NCBI RefSeq assembly: GCF_001857965.1
Contig: NZ_CP017774.1
Span: 3,100,001 to 3,164,000, forward strand
DNA: 64,000 nucleotides
Direction of reading: 5' to 3'
Origin: Flavobacterium commune
Lineage (GTDB): Bacteria > Bacteroidota > Bacteroidia > Flavobacteriales > Flavobacteriaceae
Below, one piece after another: positions 1 to 9,248 of the stretch (position 1 is the first letter of the stretch; every line of letters begins with the position of its first letter). The notes beneath the pieces were generated by a model that saw only the letters and a program-made list of their open reading frames with translations, made no database searches and was not told the origin of the DNA. Position numbers and translations under genes: made by a program.

Positions 1-635
1 TATTGCGACCAAGACTAGCTGACGGAAAATGGTACGAACCATTTGATCCTATTTTGGGAGCTAATTTTGAGGAGAATGTAGGTTTTATCGAAGGGAATGC
101 CTGGCAATATGCTTTTATGGTTCCGCACGATATTAAAGGTTTAATCCAATTGATGGGCGGAAATAAAGGCTTCTCCAGCCAATTGCAAAAAGTATTTGAT
201 AGCAAGCAATTTGATATGGCAAACGAACCTGATATTGCTTATCCGTATTTGTTTAATTATTTGAAAGGAGAAGAATTTAAAAGTCAGGACTTGGTTAAAA
301 AATTAGTTCGCGAATATTTCCAAAACAAGCCAAAAGGATTACCTGGAAATGATGATACAGGAACTATGTCAGCCTGGTTAGTGTATTCGATGATGGGAAT
401 TTATCCTATTTCTCCGGGTGAACCTGTTTACACGATTACAACGCCTATGTTTGATAAAATCACCATCAAATTAGATGCTAATTATTATAAAAAAGAAAAC
501 ATTGTAATTGAGCGAGAAGTCAATAATGACGGTACAATCAAACAAATTCAATTAGACGGAAAAGCAATAAATAGTTATTTTATTTCGCATGATAATTTTG
601 TGAATGGAACAAGCTTAAAAGTGATTCAAAATTAA
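1..635 (+). CDS. GH92 alpha-mannosidase, C-terminal fragment
   Basis: This is the 3' part of a glycoside hydrolase family 92 exo-alpha-mannosidase; the frame is open from base 3 and the true start lies upstream of the window. About 210 residues remain. The motifs EGNAWQY and VPHDIKGL, followed by GNDDTGTMSAW, are the conserved C-terminal catalytic block of GH92, in which the Asp pair is linked to the inverting, calcium-dependent mechanism. Family members trim alpha-mannosides such as those on N-glycans, in the periplasm or at the outer membrane. The gene sits 12 bases before a GH3 gene and upstream of a SusC/SusD pair, so it is most likely part of one glycan-use locus. The family call is secure from motifs; the linkage it cleaves cannot be told. 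Confidence 0.9.
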   Translation, partial: LRPRLADGKWYEPFDPILGANFEENVGFIEGNAWQYAFMVPHDIKGLIQLMGGNKGFSSQLQKVFDSKQFDMANEPDIAYPYLFNYLKGEEFKSQDLVKKLVREYFQNKPKGLPGNDDTGTMSAWLVYSMMGIYPISPGEPVYTITTPMFDKITIKLDANYYKKENIVIEREVNNDGTIKQIQLDGKAINSYFISHDNFVNGTSLKVIQN

Positions 636-647
636 AAAAACAACTTT

Positions 648-3308
648 ATGTTAGTAATAAAAGTAAAAAAGATAAGTCTTGTTTTAGTAGCGTTTGTAGG
701 TTTTAGCAGCCTTAGCTTTGCTCAAAAAAAACTACCTTATCAGGATTCCAAATTAGAAGTTGAAGCGCGGGTAAAAGACTTGTTGAGCCGAATGAGTCTG
801 GAAGAAAAAGTACGTCAAATGGATATGTACAAAGGAGAATTTTTTAAAGAAAAAGAAGATTTCTCTAAAACGAAATCCAATGCTAAAATTGGAAAATTAG
901 GAATAGGAGCCATTCATGATATTTATCCTCGTTCGGCAAAAATGATTAATGATCTTCAAAAAGAAGTGATTAAAAACAACCGTTGGGGAATTCCAGCATT
1001 GATTATGTGTGAGATGCTTCACGGTTATTTAGACGATGGAAGTACCGCTTTTCCTATGAACATTGGTTTAGGAGCTAGCTGGGACACTAATTTAATGGAT
1101 AAAGTAGGTAAAGTAATTGCTACCGAAGCCAGAGCGCACGGCGTTCATTTTGGCCTTGGACCCAATTTAGATTTAGGTCGCGAACCAAGATGGGGAAGAG
1201 TGGCAGAAACTTTTGGTGAAGATGCTTACTTGAACAGCGAAATTGGTTTGGCAATGATTAAAGGAATGCAAGGCGATGATTTAAAATCAGATCGTTCGAT
1301 AATTGCTGAACCCAAACACTTTGCTGTTCACGGAATTCCGCAAGCTGGAGGAAATTCTTCTCCTATTCTAGTGGGTGAACGTTCGGCTCGTGAAGATCAT
1401 TTACCATCTTTTCAAAAAGCATTTACAAAAGGCGGAGCGTTAGGAACCATGTGTGCTTATTCTGAATTAGACGGGATTCCTTGTGCTGCTAATCATTGGT
1501 TGTTGACTGATGTTTTACGAAAAGAATGGGGTTTCAAAGGAATTGTAGTTTCTGATTTGGGAGCTATCAAATACCTTCAAACTACACATTATGTTACCAA
1601 TTCTCCAAAAGAAAGTATCCGTGAAGCAGTTGCTGCAGGAGTGGATATGCAATTTTATGATTTTACCAATGAATTTTGGCAACAAAGCCTGATTGAATTG
1701 GTAAATGAAAAGAAACTGACTATGGAGCAAATTGACCGTGCGGCTGGTGGTGTTTTACGATTGAAGTTTATGTTAGGTTTATTCGAAAATCCATATACTG
1801 ACAAAAATCTAATTAAAGAGCGTTTTCATACCAAAGAAAATCAGGACATCGCCCTTGAAGCAGGACATAAATCGATGGTTTTATTGAAAAATGAAAACAA
1901 TCTTTTACCTCTGAAAAAAGATCTTCAAACTATTGCTGTTATCGGACCTAATGCCGATGCATCAAGATTAGGAGGCTATGCAGTTAAAAATAAAGTAGGA
2001 ACTACAGTTCTGGAGGGAATCAAACAAGTGGTGGGTAAAAATAGCAATGTACTTTATGAAGAAGGTGTTCCTTTGATTGTAAAAGGGCAAATTATTCCGT
2101 CTAAATATTTATTTACTCCTGATGGTTCTCAAAACGGATTAAAAGGAGAATATTTCAATAATAGAAATGTGGAAGGAACTCCTGCATTAACGCGTATTGA
2201 TAGTCAATTAGAATTTGACTGGCCTTGGAATCCGGGTTTAGGGGTAAATGATGATGATTTTTCGATTCGCTGGACCGGTTACATTCAATCCGAAAAATCC
2301 TTTGACGGTTGGTTAGGCTTAAGTTCTGATGACGGAATCAGAATGTGGATTGACGATCAATTGGTTATTGACAACTGGACAAAAGGAGCAACAAGTATTG
2401 TTACCACTCCAAAAAATATTGAGGCAGGAAAAAAATACAAAGTCCGCATTGAAATGTGGGAAGGCGGCTGGGGAGCCCGAGCGCATTTGCGTTGGAACTT
2501 AGATAAGATAAACTTCCAGCCAGCAATTGATATTGCTAAAAAAGCCGATGTTGCCGTTGTGGTTTTAGGAGAATCAAACGAATTAGTGGAAGAAAACAGA
2601 GATGTTGCTTCTTTAGATTTACACGGAATGCAACAGGAATTAATTGAAGCGATTCAAAAAACAGGAACACCAGTAGTTTGTGTGTTGTTAAACGGTCGTC
2701 CGCTTTCTATAAACTGGATTAATGAAAACATTCCAGCTATTGTGGAAGGTTGGTTTCCAGGAGAAGCAGGAGGAAAAGCAGTAGCTGATGTTTTGTTTGG
2801 AGATTACAATCCAGGCGGAAGATTGCCGATTACTTTTCCAAAATCGGTCGGGCAATTGCCTATTTATTACAACCAAAAACCATCTGCAATCCATCGTTAT
2901 GTTTCTGAAAGTGAAAATCCGTTGTATACTTTTGGATACGGTTTGAGTTATACCACATTCGAATATTCGAATTTAACTTTAAGTACTTCCGAAATTAAAG
3001 CTGACGGAAGCTTAAAAGTAAGCGTCGATGTTAAAAATACCGGAAATTATGATGGAGATGAAGTGGTGCAATTGTACATTAATGATGTGTATAGTTCCGT
3101 AACAACTCCTGAAAAAACATTAAAAGGTTTTAAAAGAGTACATATCAAAAAAGGAGCGACTGAAACGGTAGAATTTACTTTAACTCCTGACGAATTGGCT
3201 ATTTGGAACCGGGAAATGAAAAACGTAGTAGAACCTGGCGATTTTGAAGTAATGGTAGGAGGAAATTCAGTAAATTTAATGAAGTCAAAGTTTAAGGTTT
3301 CAGAGTAA
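648..3308 (+). CDS. GH3 beta-glycosidase with PA14 insert, secreted
   Basis: An 886-residue glycoside hydrolase family 3 enzyme, BglX-like, expected to release beta-linked glucose or a related sugar from glycan ends in the periplasm. Residues 1-25 form a signal peptide ending in SFAQ. The N-terminal (beta/alpha)8 domain carries GPNLDLGREPRWGR and the nucleophile motif GIVVSDLGAI, with the catalytic Asp at residue 303. The alpha/beta sandwich domain begins near VLLKNENNLLPL. A PA14 domain is inserted at about residues 495-625 (NGLKGEYFNN, LSSDDGIRMWIDD); PA14 inserts in GH3 enzymes usually shape substrate choice. A fibronectin-III-like domain closes the protein. It follows the GH92 gene by 12 bases and is followed by a hairpin terminator. 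Exact substrate is not visible. Confidence 0.93.
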   Translation: MLVIKVKKISLVLVAFVGFSSLSFAQKKLPYQDSKLEVEARVKDLLSRMSLEEKVRQMDMYKGEFFKEKEDFSKTKSNAKIGKLGIGAIHDIYPRSAKMINDLQKEVIKNNRWGIPALIMCEMLHGYLDDGSTAFPMNIGLGASWDTNLMDKVGKVIATEARAHGVHFGLGPNLDLGREPRWGRVAETFGEDAYLNSEIGLAMIKGMQGDDLKSDRSIIAEPKHFAVHGIPQAGGNSSPILVGERSAREDHLPSFQKAFTKGGALGTMCAYSELDGIPCAANHWLLTDVLRKEWGFKGIVVSDLGAIKYLQTTHYVTNSPKESIREAVAAGVDMQFYDFTNEFWQQSLIELVNEKKLTMEQIDRAAGGVLRLKFMLGLFENPYTDKNLIKERFHTKENQDIALEAGHKSMVLLKNENNLLPLKKDLQTIAVIGPNADASRLGGYAVKNKVGTTVLEGIKQVVGKNSNVLYEEGVPLIVKGQIIPSKYLFTPDGSQNGLKGEYFNNRNVEGTPALTRIDSQLEFDWPWNPGLGVNDDDFSIRWTGYIQSEKSFDGWLGLSSDDGIRMWIDDQLVIDNWTKGATSIVTTPKNIEAGKKYKVRIEMWEGGWGARAHLRWNLDKINFQPAIDIAKKADVAVVVLGESNELVEENRDVASLDLHGMQQELIEAIQKTGTPVVCVLLNGRPLSINWINENIPAIVEGWFPGEAGGKAVADVLFGDYNPGGRLPITFPKSVGQLPIYYNQKPSAIHRYVSESENPLYTFGYGLSYTTFEYSNLTLSTSEIKADGSLKVSVDVKNTGNYDGDEVVQLYINDVYSSVTTPEKTLKGFKRVHIKKGATETVEFTLTPDELAIWNREMKNVVEPGDFEVMVGGNSVNLMKSKFKVSE

Positions 3309-3360
3309 ATATTATTGTTTTAGGAAAATCAAAAAACTTATTTTTTATAAAAATGCTAAA

Positions 3361-3394
3361 AACATTAACCTTTAAAAAAAGGTTAATGTTTTTT
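3361..3394 (+). terminator. Intrinsic terminator after GH3 gene
   Basis: The arms AACATTAACCTT (3361-3372) and AAGGTTAATGTT (3379-3390) are perfectly complementary with a short A-rich loop and are followed by a T run. It lies about 50 bases after the GH3 stop and separates the GH92/GH3 transcript from the susC leader. Confidence 0.85.
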
Positions 3395-3473
3395 GTTTAG
3401 TATAAGTTTAGTTTTGTTGTGAAATAATTAAAGCTATTTGTAATTAGTTGATAATTGTTTATTAAACCAGCTT

Positions 3474-3512
3474 TTTGTCTAAAAAAAACGAGAAATTAGA
3501 CAAACACCTTTG
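3474..3512 (+). promoter_or_regulatory. Dyad and possible -7 box upstream of susC
   Basis: TTTGTCTAA (3474-3482) and TTAGACAAA (3496-3504) are a perfect 9-bp inverted repeat with a 13-nt spacer. Directly after it comes CACCTTTG (3505-3512), one base off the Bacteroidota -7 box TAnnTTTG. The 27-nt distance between the TTTG at 3474 and this box is longer than the usual 17-23, so the promoter reading is weak. The dyad is clear and could bind a regulator of the SusC/SusD transcript. The rest of the 321-nt gap holds the upstream terminator and a small hairpin at 3576-3593. Confidence 0.5.
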
Positions 3513-3575
3513 CAAATATGTCATTGGTCGAAATTATATTCCAGTAAGGATTTATAGTGATAAATTTAACAAAGT

Positions 3576-3593
3576 ATTAACCCTGAGGTTAAT
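3576..3593 (+). promoter_or_regulatory. Small hairpin in the susC leader
   Basis: ATTAACC-CTGA-GGTTAAT is a perfect 7-bp stem with a tetraloop, ending 36 bases before the susC start codon. It would lie in the 5' untranslated region. It could affect mRNA stability or translation, or be an operator half. Nothing in the sequence decides between these. Confidence 0.4.
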
Positions 3594-3629
3594 TCGAATA
3601 AAGAGAAATTAATAACTAAACACCAAATT

Positions 3630-6600
3630 ATGATTCAAAATGTATTAAAACTACTGTTTGTGTTTTGCTTGTTCGGCTTTCAAAACGTTCAGGCTCAAAC
3701 TACAGTGAAGGGAACAGTTACAGATGCCAAAAGCGGTTTTCCACTGCCGGGAGCAAACATCGTTGTTAAGGGGACAACAAACGGTATATCATCAGATATG
3801 GATGGTAAGTATAGTATTAGTGTTCCTAACCAATCGGCAATTTTAGTCTTTTCCTATATAGGATCAGCATCAAAAGAAGTTGTTGTAGGGAACCAGACTA
3901 TTATAAATGTATCATTAACAGAGGATGCTGAACAATTAGGGGAAGTTGTTGTAACAGCCTTAGGTATTAAAAGGGAGAAAAAAGCAATTACCTATTCGGC
4001 ACAAAATGTTAATGTAGATGAGATTTCTCAAGCAAGATCATTAAACGTTGCGAATTCACTTTCGGGAAAAGTAGCAGGTCTTAATTTTTCTACTACTTCA
4101 AATGGTGTAGGAAGTTCGTCCAGAATTACTTTAAGAGGAAATCGATCGCTTAATGGAAATAACCAGCCTTTGTATGTGGTGGATGGTGTACCGTTAAGTA
4201 ATGGTTCTACAACCGATAATTCTGATGTAGATACAGGGGGAACAACACAGCCGGACGGAATTTCAAACCTTAATCCCGAAGATATTGCTTCGATGACTGT
4301 ACTTAAAGGACCATCAGCAGCAGCTTTATATGGTTCCAGAGCGAGTAATGGAGTTATTGTTATAACAACTAAATCCGGTTCAAAAGGAAGAGATATGCAA
4401 ATCTCTGTTTCTTCTAATTTTATGGCTTCTTCAGCGTATAATTTATTGGGATTACAAAATCAATATGGACAAGGAGAAAGTGGCGTATATAATGCTACAT
4501 CAGAATCGAGCTGGGGAGGACGTTTAGATGGAAGTCAGGTTTCTGCCTGGCAATTAGTGCGTAATCCTAACTATTCTGGACCAGCAACTAGTAGTTATTC
4601 TGCTCAGCCTAATAATGTTAGTGATTTCTTTAAAACGGGCTATAATTTAGCCAACACTTTGTCTATTTCGACAGGTTCTGATAAAACTCAGGCTTATTTT
4701 TCATATACTAATACCGTTGCTGAAGGTATTGTAGGAGGAAATAAATTAGGAAGGCATAATGCTAACTTAAGATTGACTAGCGAGTTGACAGATAAATTGT
4801 CTTTGGATGTGAAAACGAATTATATCGTTCAAAATATCGATAATATTTTAAGAACAGGTGAAGAATCTATAGGTACTTCCCTTTATTTATTACCAAGAAG
4901 TTTAGCTCATAGTGATTATAAAAATTATGAATATACAGATGCTTTAGGACAAAAACAGCAAAATTATTTTATTGATGAAGTAGGACAAGCAGGAGGAAAT
5001 CCATATTGGTCAGCTTTGCGCGATAATTCCCGTGAAGATGAGCGAAATAGATTTATTGGTTTTGCTTCCTTGAAATATAAATTCACTAACGCATTAAGTT
5101 TACAGGTAAGAACAGGTTTAGATCAAACATCAAACAAAATTTTTTCCAGAAGATATGCTACAGACAGGTTTAATCAAAATCTTGGAAGCTATGCAGAATC
5201 ATTAGAAACAGTAAGAGAATTAAACTCTGACGCATTATTAAGTTATAATACTAAGTTTGGGGATTTTTCTTTAACAGCCAATGCCGGTGCGAGTTTATTG
5301 AAACAATCAACATCAACATTATCTTCTGGCGGAGTATTAAGCAGAAGGAATTATTTTTCTTTGTCAAATTTAAGAACTCCGGGAGCAACATCAAATCTTA
5401 GTGAAAAGCAAATTAATTCACTATATGGTTCGGCTCAGTTAGGGTATAAAAACTATTTATTCTTAGATGTTACAGCCAGAAATGACTGGTCTTCTACTTT
5501 ACCGGAAGATTATTTTTATCCATCTATAGGTCTTTCCAGTGTGATTTCCGATATCGTTGAATTGCCTGAAGCGATTAGTTATGCTAAAGTAAGAGCTTCT
5601 TTTGCTCAAGTAGGTAATGATACAAATCCTTATGGTTTAGTTCCTCAGTTGTCATACATAGGAGGTAATGGTGGTATGGTTTATTCTCAGACTACCGCTG
5701 CTAATCCAAATTTAAAACCAGAAATTTCAAGTTCGATGGAGTTTGGTACGGAGTTAAAATTTCTAAAGAATCGTTTAGGATTAGATGTTACTTATTTTAA
5801 AACAAATACTAAAAACCAAATTTTTTACATTAATACTCCTGAAGCTTCCGGATATTCCAGAGCTAGTGTAAATGGTGGAGATATTGAAAATAACGGTGTG
5901 GAAGTTATGCTAACTGCAACTCCTGTTGAAACAGATAATTTTTCATGGGATATTACAACCAATTTTGCATCTTATAAATCAAAAGTGAAATCTATTTTTG
6001 AAGGAAGAGATGAATTAGTACTGGGAGATGGACGTTTAGTGAGAAGCAAAATTATTAAAGGTGGCGAATATGGTGATTTGTATATCAAAGGTTTTCAAAG
6101 AACTGATGACGGAGAAATCATTGTGAACTCAGCCGGTTTACCACTTGCAACAAACAGTTTTGATGTACTTGCGGGTAATTTCAATCCTGATTGGACAGCC
6201 GGATTTAAGAATAATTTTAGATACAAAGATTTTAACTTAAGTTTTCTAGTAGATTTTAGAATTGGAGGAGAAGTAGTGTCATATACCCAAGCTAGACAAG
6301 CAGGATTGGGAGTAAATACAATGACACTAGCAGGTAGAGAAAATGGATTTATTGTTGATGGTGTTGTTTCAAATGGAAATGGCGGTTATACTCCTAATAC
6401 AGTAACAGTATCTGCCGAAGAATATTGGACATCAGTAGGGCAAAGAACTCCAATTGCTGAACCATTTATTTATGATGCTACAAATATTCGATTAAGAGAA
6501 CTTGTTTTAGGATACACAATGCCAAAAAGTTTATTGAAAAACTCTGCTTTTACTAGTTTCAATGTGTCATTCGTTGCGAGAAACTTATTTTTTATAGTAA

Positions 6601-6719
6601 ACAAAGCAAAATATTTTGACCCGGAACAAGGAGCAGGTACAGGAAACTTACAAGGTGTAGAATCTTTCAATATTCCTTCAACAAGAGATTATGGAGTGAA
6701 TGTGAAATTTGGATTTTAA
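3630..6719 (+). CDS. SusC/RagA-family TonB-dependent receptor
   Basis: A 1029-residue outer-membrane beta-barrel that takes up oligosaccharides with TonB energy. A signal peptide ends near VQAQ. Residues about 24-100 are a carboxypeptidase-regulatory-like domain (VKGTVTDAKSGFPLPGANIVVKGTT). The plug follows, with the SusC-type signature LYVVDGVPLSNG and the stretch GPSAAALYGSRASNGVIVITTKSG. The remainder is barrel and ends in an aromatic residue (VNVKFGF), as outer-membrane barrels do. The SusD partner starts 18 bases downstream, the standard arrangement in polysaccharide utilisation loci. With GH92 and GH3 upstream the cargo is probably a mannose-containing or mixed glycan; the sequence alone does not name it. 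Confidence 0.96.
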   Translation: MIQNVLKLLFVFCLFGFQNVQAQTTVKGTVTDAKSGFPLPGANIVVKGTTNGISSDMDGKYSISVPNQSAILVFSYIGSASKEVVVGNQTIINVSLTEDAEQLGEVVVTALGIKREKKAITYSAQNVNVDEISQARSLNVANSLSGKVAGLNFSTTSNGVGSSSRITLRGNRSLNGNNQPLYVVDGVPLSNGSTTDNSDVDTGGTTQPDGISNLNPEDIASMTVLKGPSAAALYGSRASNGVIVITTKSGSKGRDMQISVSSNFMASSAYNLLGLQNQYGQGESGVYNATSESSWGGRLDGSQVSAWQLVRNPNYSGPATSSYSAQPNNVSDFFKTGYNLANTLSISTGSDKTQAYFSYTNTVAEGIVGGNKLGRHNANLRLTSELTDKLSLDVKTNYIVQNIDNILRTGEESIGTSLYLLPRSLAHSDYKNYEYTDALGQKQQNYFIDEVGQAGGNPYWSALRDNSREDERNRFIGFASLKYKFTNALSLQVRTGLDQTSNKIFSRRYATDRFNQNLGSYAESLETVRELNSDALLSYNTKFGDFSLTANAGASLLKQSTSTLSSGGVLSRRNYFSLSNLRTPGATSNLSEKQINSLYGSAQLGYKNYLFLDVTARNDWSSTLPEDYFYPSIGLSSVISDIVELPEAISYAKVRASFAQVGNDTNPYGLVPQLSYIGGNGGMVYSQTTAANPNLKPEISSSMEFGTELKFLKNRLGLDVTYFKTNTKNQIFYINTPEASGYSRASVNGGDIENNGVEVMLTATPVETDNFSWDITTNFASYKSKVKSIFEGRDELVLGDGRLVRSKIIKGGEYGDLYIKGFQRTDDGEIIVNSAGLPLATNSFDVLAGNFNPDWTAGFKNNFRYKDFNLSFLVDFRIGGEVVSYTQARQAGLGVNTMTLAGRENGFIVDGVVSNGNGGYTPNTVTVSAEEYWTSVGQRTPIAEPFIYDATNIRLRELVLGYTMPKSLLKNSAFTSFNVSFVARNLFFIVNKAKYFDPEQGAGTGNLQGVESFNIPSTRDYGVNVKFGF

Positions 6720-6737
6720 TTTTTAAAAAAAGATAGG

Positions 6738-8303
6738 ATGAAAAATAGTTATAAAATTAAAACAATAGCAGCATTATTGACTGTTAGCGTTTTTTCAAGT
6801 TGTACAAAAGATTTTGATGAAATAAATACCAATAAAAATACCTTAACAGCCGATCAGTTAGACGCCTCTTTAGCAGGTCCTGCTTTTGCATCAGCTTTGT
6901 ATGCGGGAATTCATAATGGTTCTTATTCTTCTCCTGGTGTAGATGACCAAGGTACTTGGGGTATTGCTACCGGTATTATATCTTCCACTTTTGTTCAATA
7001 CATGAATACAGGATATAGTACAGACAGAAATGCTTTTGGATCTTTTGGAGAACGTGGTTGGTTACGATTTTACACTGTTGCAGTTCCAGCATTGAATAAT
7101 GCTTTTATAGCAGCTAAAGACGATGCAGATGCAACGGCAATTTTAAAAATTTGGAAAGTTTTTATGTTCAATCAAATGACTGATCATTATGGACCAATAC
7201 CTTACACAGAGGCTGGAAACGGACTTCCGAAAGTTGCTTATGATAGTCAGGAGTCTATTTATGAAGATTTCTTTAAATTGTTAGATGAAGCAAATGCCAC
7301 TTTAAGCACTACATCAACATCAACTGTAGGTTTGTATTCGGTTTCTGACCGAATCTTTAATGGTAATGTTGCTAATTGGAGAACATTTGGAAATAGTCTT
7401 AGATTGCGTTTAGCATTACGTATTTCAGATGTACAACCTGATAAAGCCAAAACACAAGCTGAAGCTGCTGTTGCTGCTGGGGTTATGGAATCTAATACAC
7501 AAAGTGCGACTTTTAAGGTTAGTGATATTACTCCAAATAACTTAAACATGATTGTAAATAGTTGGGGCTATTTTATGACAGCATCTATGGAAAGTATTCT
7601 TAAAGGATATAATGATCCAAGAATGCAAAAATGGTTTGCACCGAATGCTGATGGAATTTATTTAGGTAAACCGGCAGGAGGCTTACAAAGTCAATTTGGA
7701 ACAACTAAGTTTTCTCCATTCAGTGCTGCTTTAGCCGGAGACTTTCAAAATTCGAAAGCTATTGAAATTATGATGGCTTCTGAGTGTTATCTGAATAGAG
7801 CAGAAGGAGCTTTGAATGGATGGAGCATGGATGGTAATGCTAAAAGTTTGTATGAAACAGGAATTACTCTATCGATGAATCAATGGGGGATTACAGATGC
7901 TACAGCAATTAGTAATTATATTGCGGGAACTACAACACCTGTAGTACCAGCTATTACTACTTTATATCCTAGTTTAGATTTATACACACCTCCAGTAACT
8001 GTTTCAGTTGCTTGGTCTGGTACTGTAGCGGATCAACGCAAACAAATTACAGTTCAAAAATATTTGGCTTTATTTCCGGAATCCTGGGAAACTTGGGCTG
8101 ATTTACGCAGAACAGATGTTAGTGTAGTTTATCCATTATTGAATACTGATAATGTGGATGCAGGTGTTGGTAAAAGCTTAATGAAAAGAGTCATTTATAC
8201 TACTAATGAATATTCTTCAAATAATAGTGCTGTACTTGATGGAATTGTAAAATTGGGAGGACCGGATTCAGGCGGTACAAGACTTTGGTGGGACATTGAT
8301 TAA
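6738..8303 (+). CDS. SusD/RagB-family surface glycan-binding lipoprotein
   Basis: A 521-residue surface lipoprotein that forms the lid of the SusC barrel and binds the incoming glycan. The N-terminus MKNSYKIKTIAALLTVSVFSSC is a lipoprotein signal with Cys22 as the lipidated residue. The following pattern (KDFDEINTNKN, QYMNTGYSTDRN, the WKVFMFNQMTDHYGPIPYTEA segment split over TPR-like helices, and ESWETWADLRRTD near the C-terminus) fits the SusD-like_2 branch of the family. It starts 18 bases after susC and is followed by a strong terminator, so susC and susD form a two-gene transcript, possibly reading on at low level into cutC. Confidence 0.93.
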   Translation: MKNSYKIKTIAALLTVSVFSSCTKDFDEINTNKNTLTADQLDASLAGPAFASALYAGIHNGSYSSPGVDDQGTWGIATGIISSTFVQYMNTGYSTDRNAFGSFGERGWLRFYTVAVPALNNAFIAAKDDADATAILKIWKVFMFNQMTDHYGPIPYTEAGNGLPKVAYDSQESIYEDFFKLLDEANATLSTTSTSTVGLYSVSDRIFNGNVANWRTFGNSLRLRLALRISDVQPDKAKTQAEAAVAAGVMESNTQSATFKVSDITPNNLNMIVNSWGYFMTASMESILKGYNDPRMQKWFAPNADGIYLGKPAGGLQSQFGTTKFSPFSAALAGDFQNSKAIEIMMASECYLNRAEGALNGWSMDGNAKSLYETGITLSMNQWGITDATAISNYIAGTTTPVVPAITTLYPSLDLYTPPVTVSVAWSGTVADQRKQITVQKYLALFPESWETWADLRRTDVSVVYPLLNTDNVDAGVGKSLMKRVIYTTNEYSSNNSAVLDGIVKLGGPDSGGTRLWWDID

Positions 8304-8350
8304 GATGTTAATACAAATAAAAAAGTTTATCACTTTTATTTAAAAAGATT

Positions 8351-8378
8351 AAAAGGAGAGCCAGCTCTCCTTTTGTCT
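8351..8378 (+). terminator. Intrinsic terminator after susD
   Basis: AAAAGGAGAG (8351-8360), loop CCAG, CTCTCCTTTT (8365-8374): a perfect 10-bp stem followed by T-rich sequence, 47 bases after the susD stop. Confidence 0.92.
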
Positions 8379-8440
8379 TTTATAAGATTAAAATCAAGAT
8401 GTATTCATTATGAAGATTATTCGATAAAAGGTTAAAAAAT

Positions 8441-9163
8441 ATGTTATTAGAAATTTGTACCTCGTCTTATCAATCGGCAATTAATGCGCAAAATGCAGGA
8501 GCTCACAGAATAGAATTGTGTTCCGAATTAGCGGTTGGAGGAATTACACCTTCTTATGGATTACTTAAAAATGTGTTAGCAACTGTAACAATTCCTGTCA
8601 ATGTGTTGATACGACCACGAAGCGGCAATTTTACTTATTCTGAAGAAGAATTTGCTATCATGAAAACCGATATTCAACTGTGTAAAGATATGGGCTGTAG
8701 TGGTATTGTTTCTGGTGTGTTAAATCCTGATAACACTATTGATATTGTAAGAACAAAAGAATTAATCGAATTATCAAAACCATTGGAATTTACTTTTCAC
8801 CGAGCTTTTGATTGGGTTGAAAATTCTTTTGAAGCCTTAGAACAATTAATAACAATTGGAGCAACGAGAGTGTTGACTTCAGGAAAAAAACAGACCGCTC
8901 TTGAAGGGATGAAACTTTTGAAAGTGTTGAAAGAAAGAGCAAAAAATAAGATTATCATTCTTCCGGGAGGAGGAATCAATAAAAAGAATGCCTTCTTATT
9001 TAAAAATAAGAAATTTAAAGAAATTCATTGTTCAGCTTCAATAATAAGCTATCAAAAAACGGATGAAAAGCTGTCCATGAACAATCAAAAATTATTTGAC
9101 GATCGTATTATTGTTCATTCGGATAGCGATACAATTACAGCTATTTTGGATAGTATAAGTTAA
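8441..9163 (+). CDS. cutC: CutC family TIM-barrel protein
   Basis: A 240-residue cytoplasmic protein of the CutC family. Motifs include LEICTSSYQSAINAQNAGAH near the start, RIELCSEL, LIRPRSGNFTYSEEE, TFHRAFDW and ILPGGGI, which are the conserved barrel elements. CutC was named for copper homeostasis in E. coli, but that role is disputed and the enzymatic activity is not established. Here it stands between susCD and a sugar transporter inside a glycan-use locus. That context suggests a sugar-related role and not copper handling, which is inference from position. Length matches the family. Confidence 0.9.
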   Translation: MLLEICTSSYQSAINAQNAGAHRIELCSELAVGGITPSYGLLKNVLATVTIPVNVLIRPRSGNFTYSEEEFAIMKTDIQLCKDMGCSGIVSGVLNPDNTIDIVRTKELIELSKPLEFTFHRAFDWVENSFEALEQLITIGATRVLTSGKKQTALEGMKLLKVLKERAKNKIIILPGGGINKKNAFLFKNKKFKEIHCSASIISYQKTDEKLSMNNQKLFDDRIIVHSDSDTITAILDSIS

Positions 9164-9248
9164 ATAATAACTGCTTTTAATTAGAAAATAAAGATTTGAA
9201 AAATATATAAGAAAACAATTGAAATTATTAAAAAATAAATGAATACTT

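Noticed and set aside
3474..3512. Standard TTTG / TAnnTTTG promoter for susC
   Set aside because: Spacing is 27 nt and the -7 box has a mismatch; only the dyad is kept as a firm observation.
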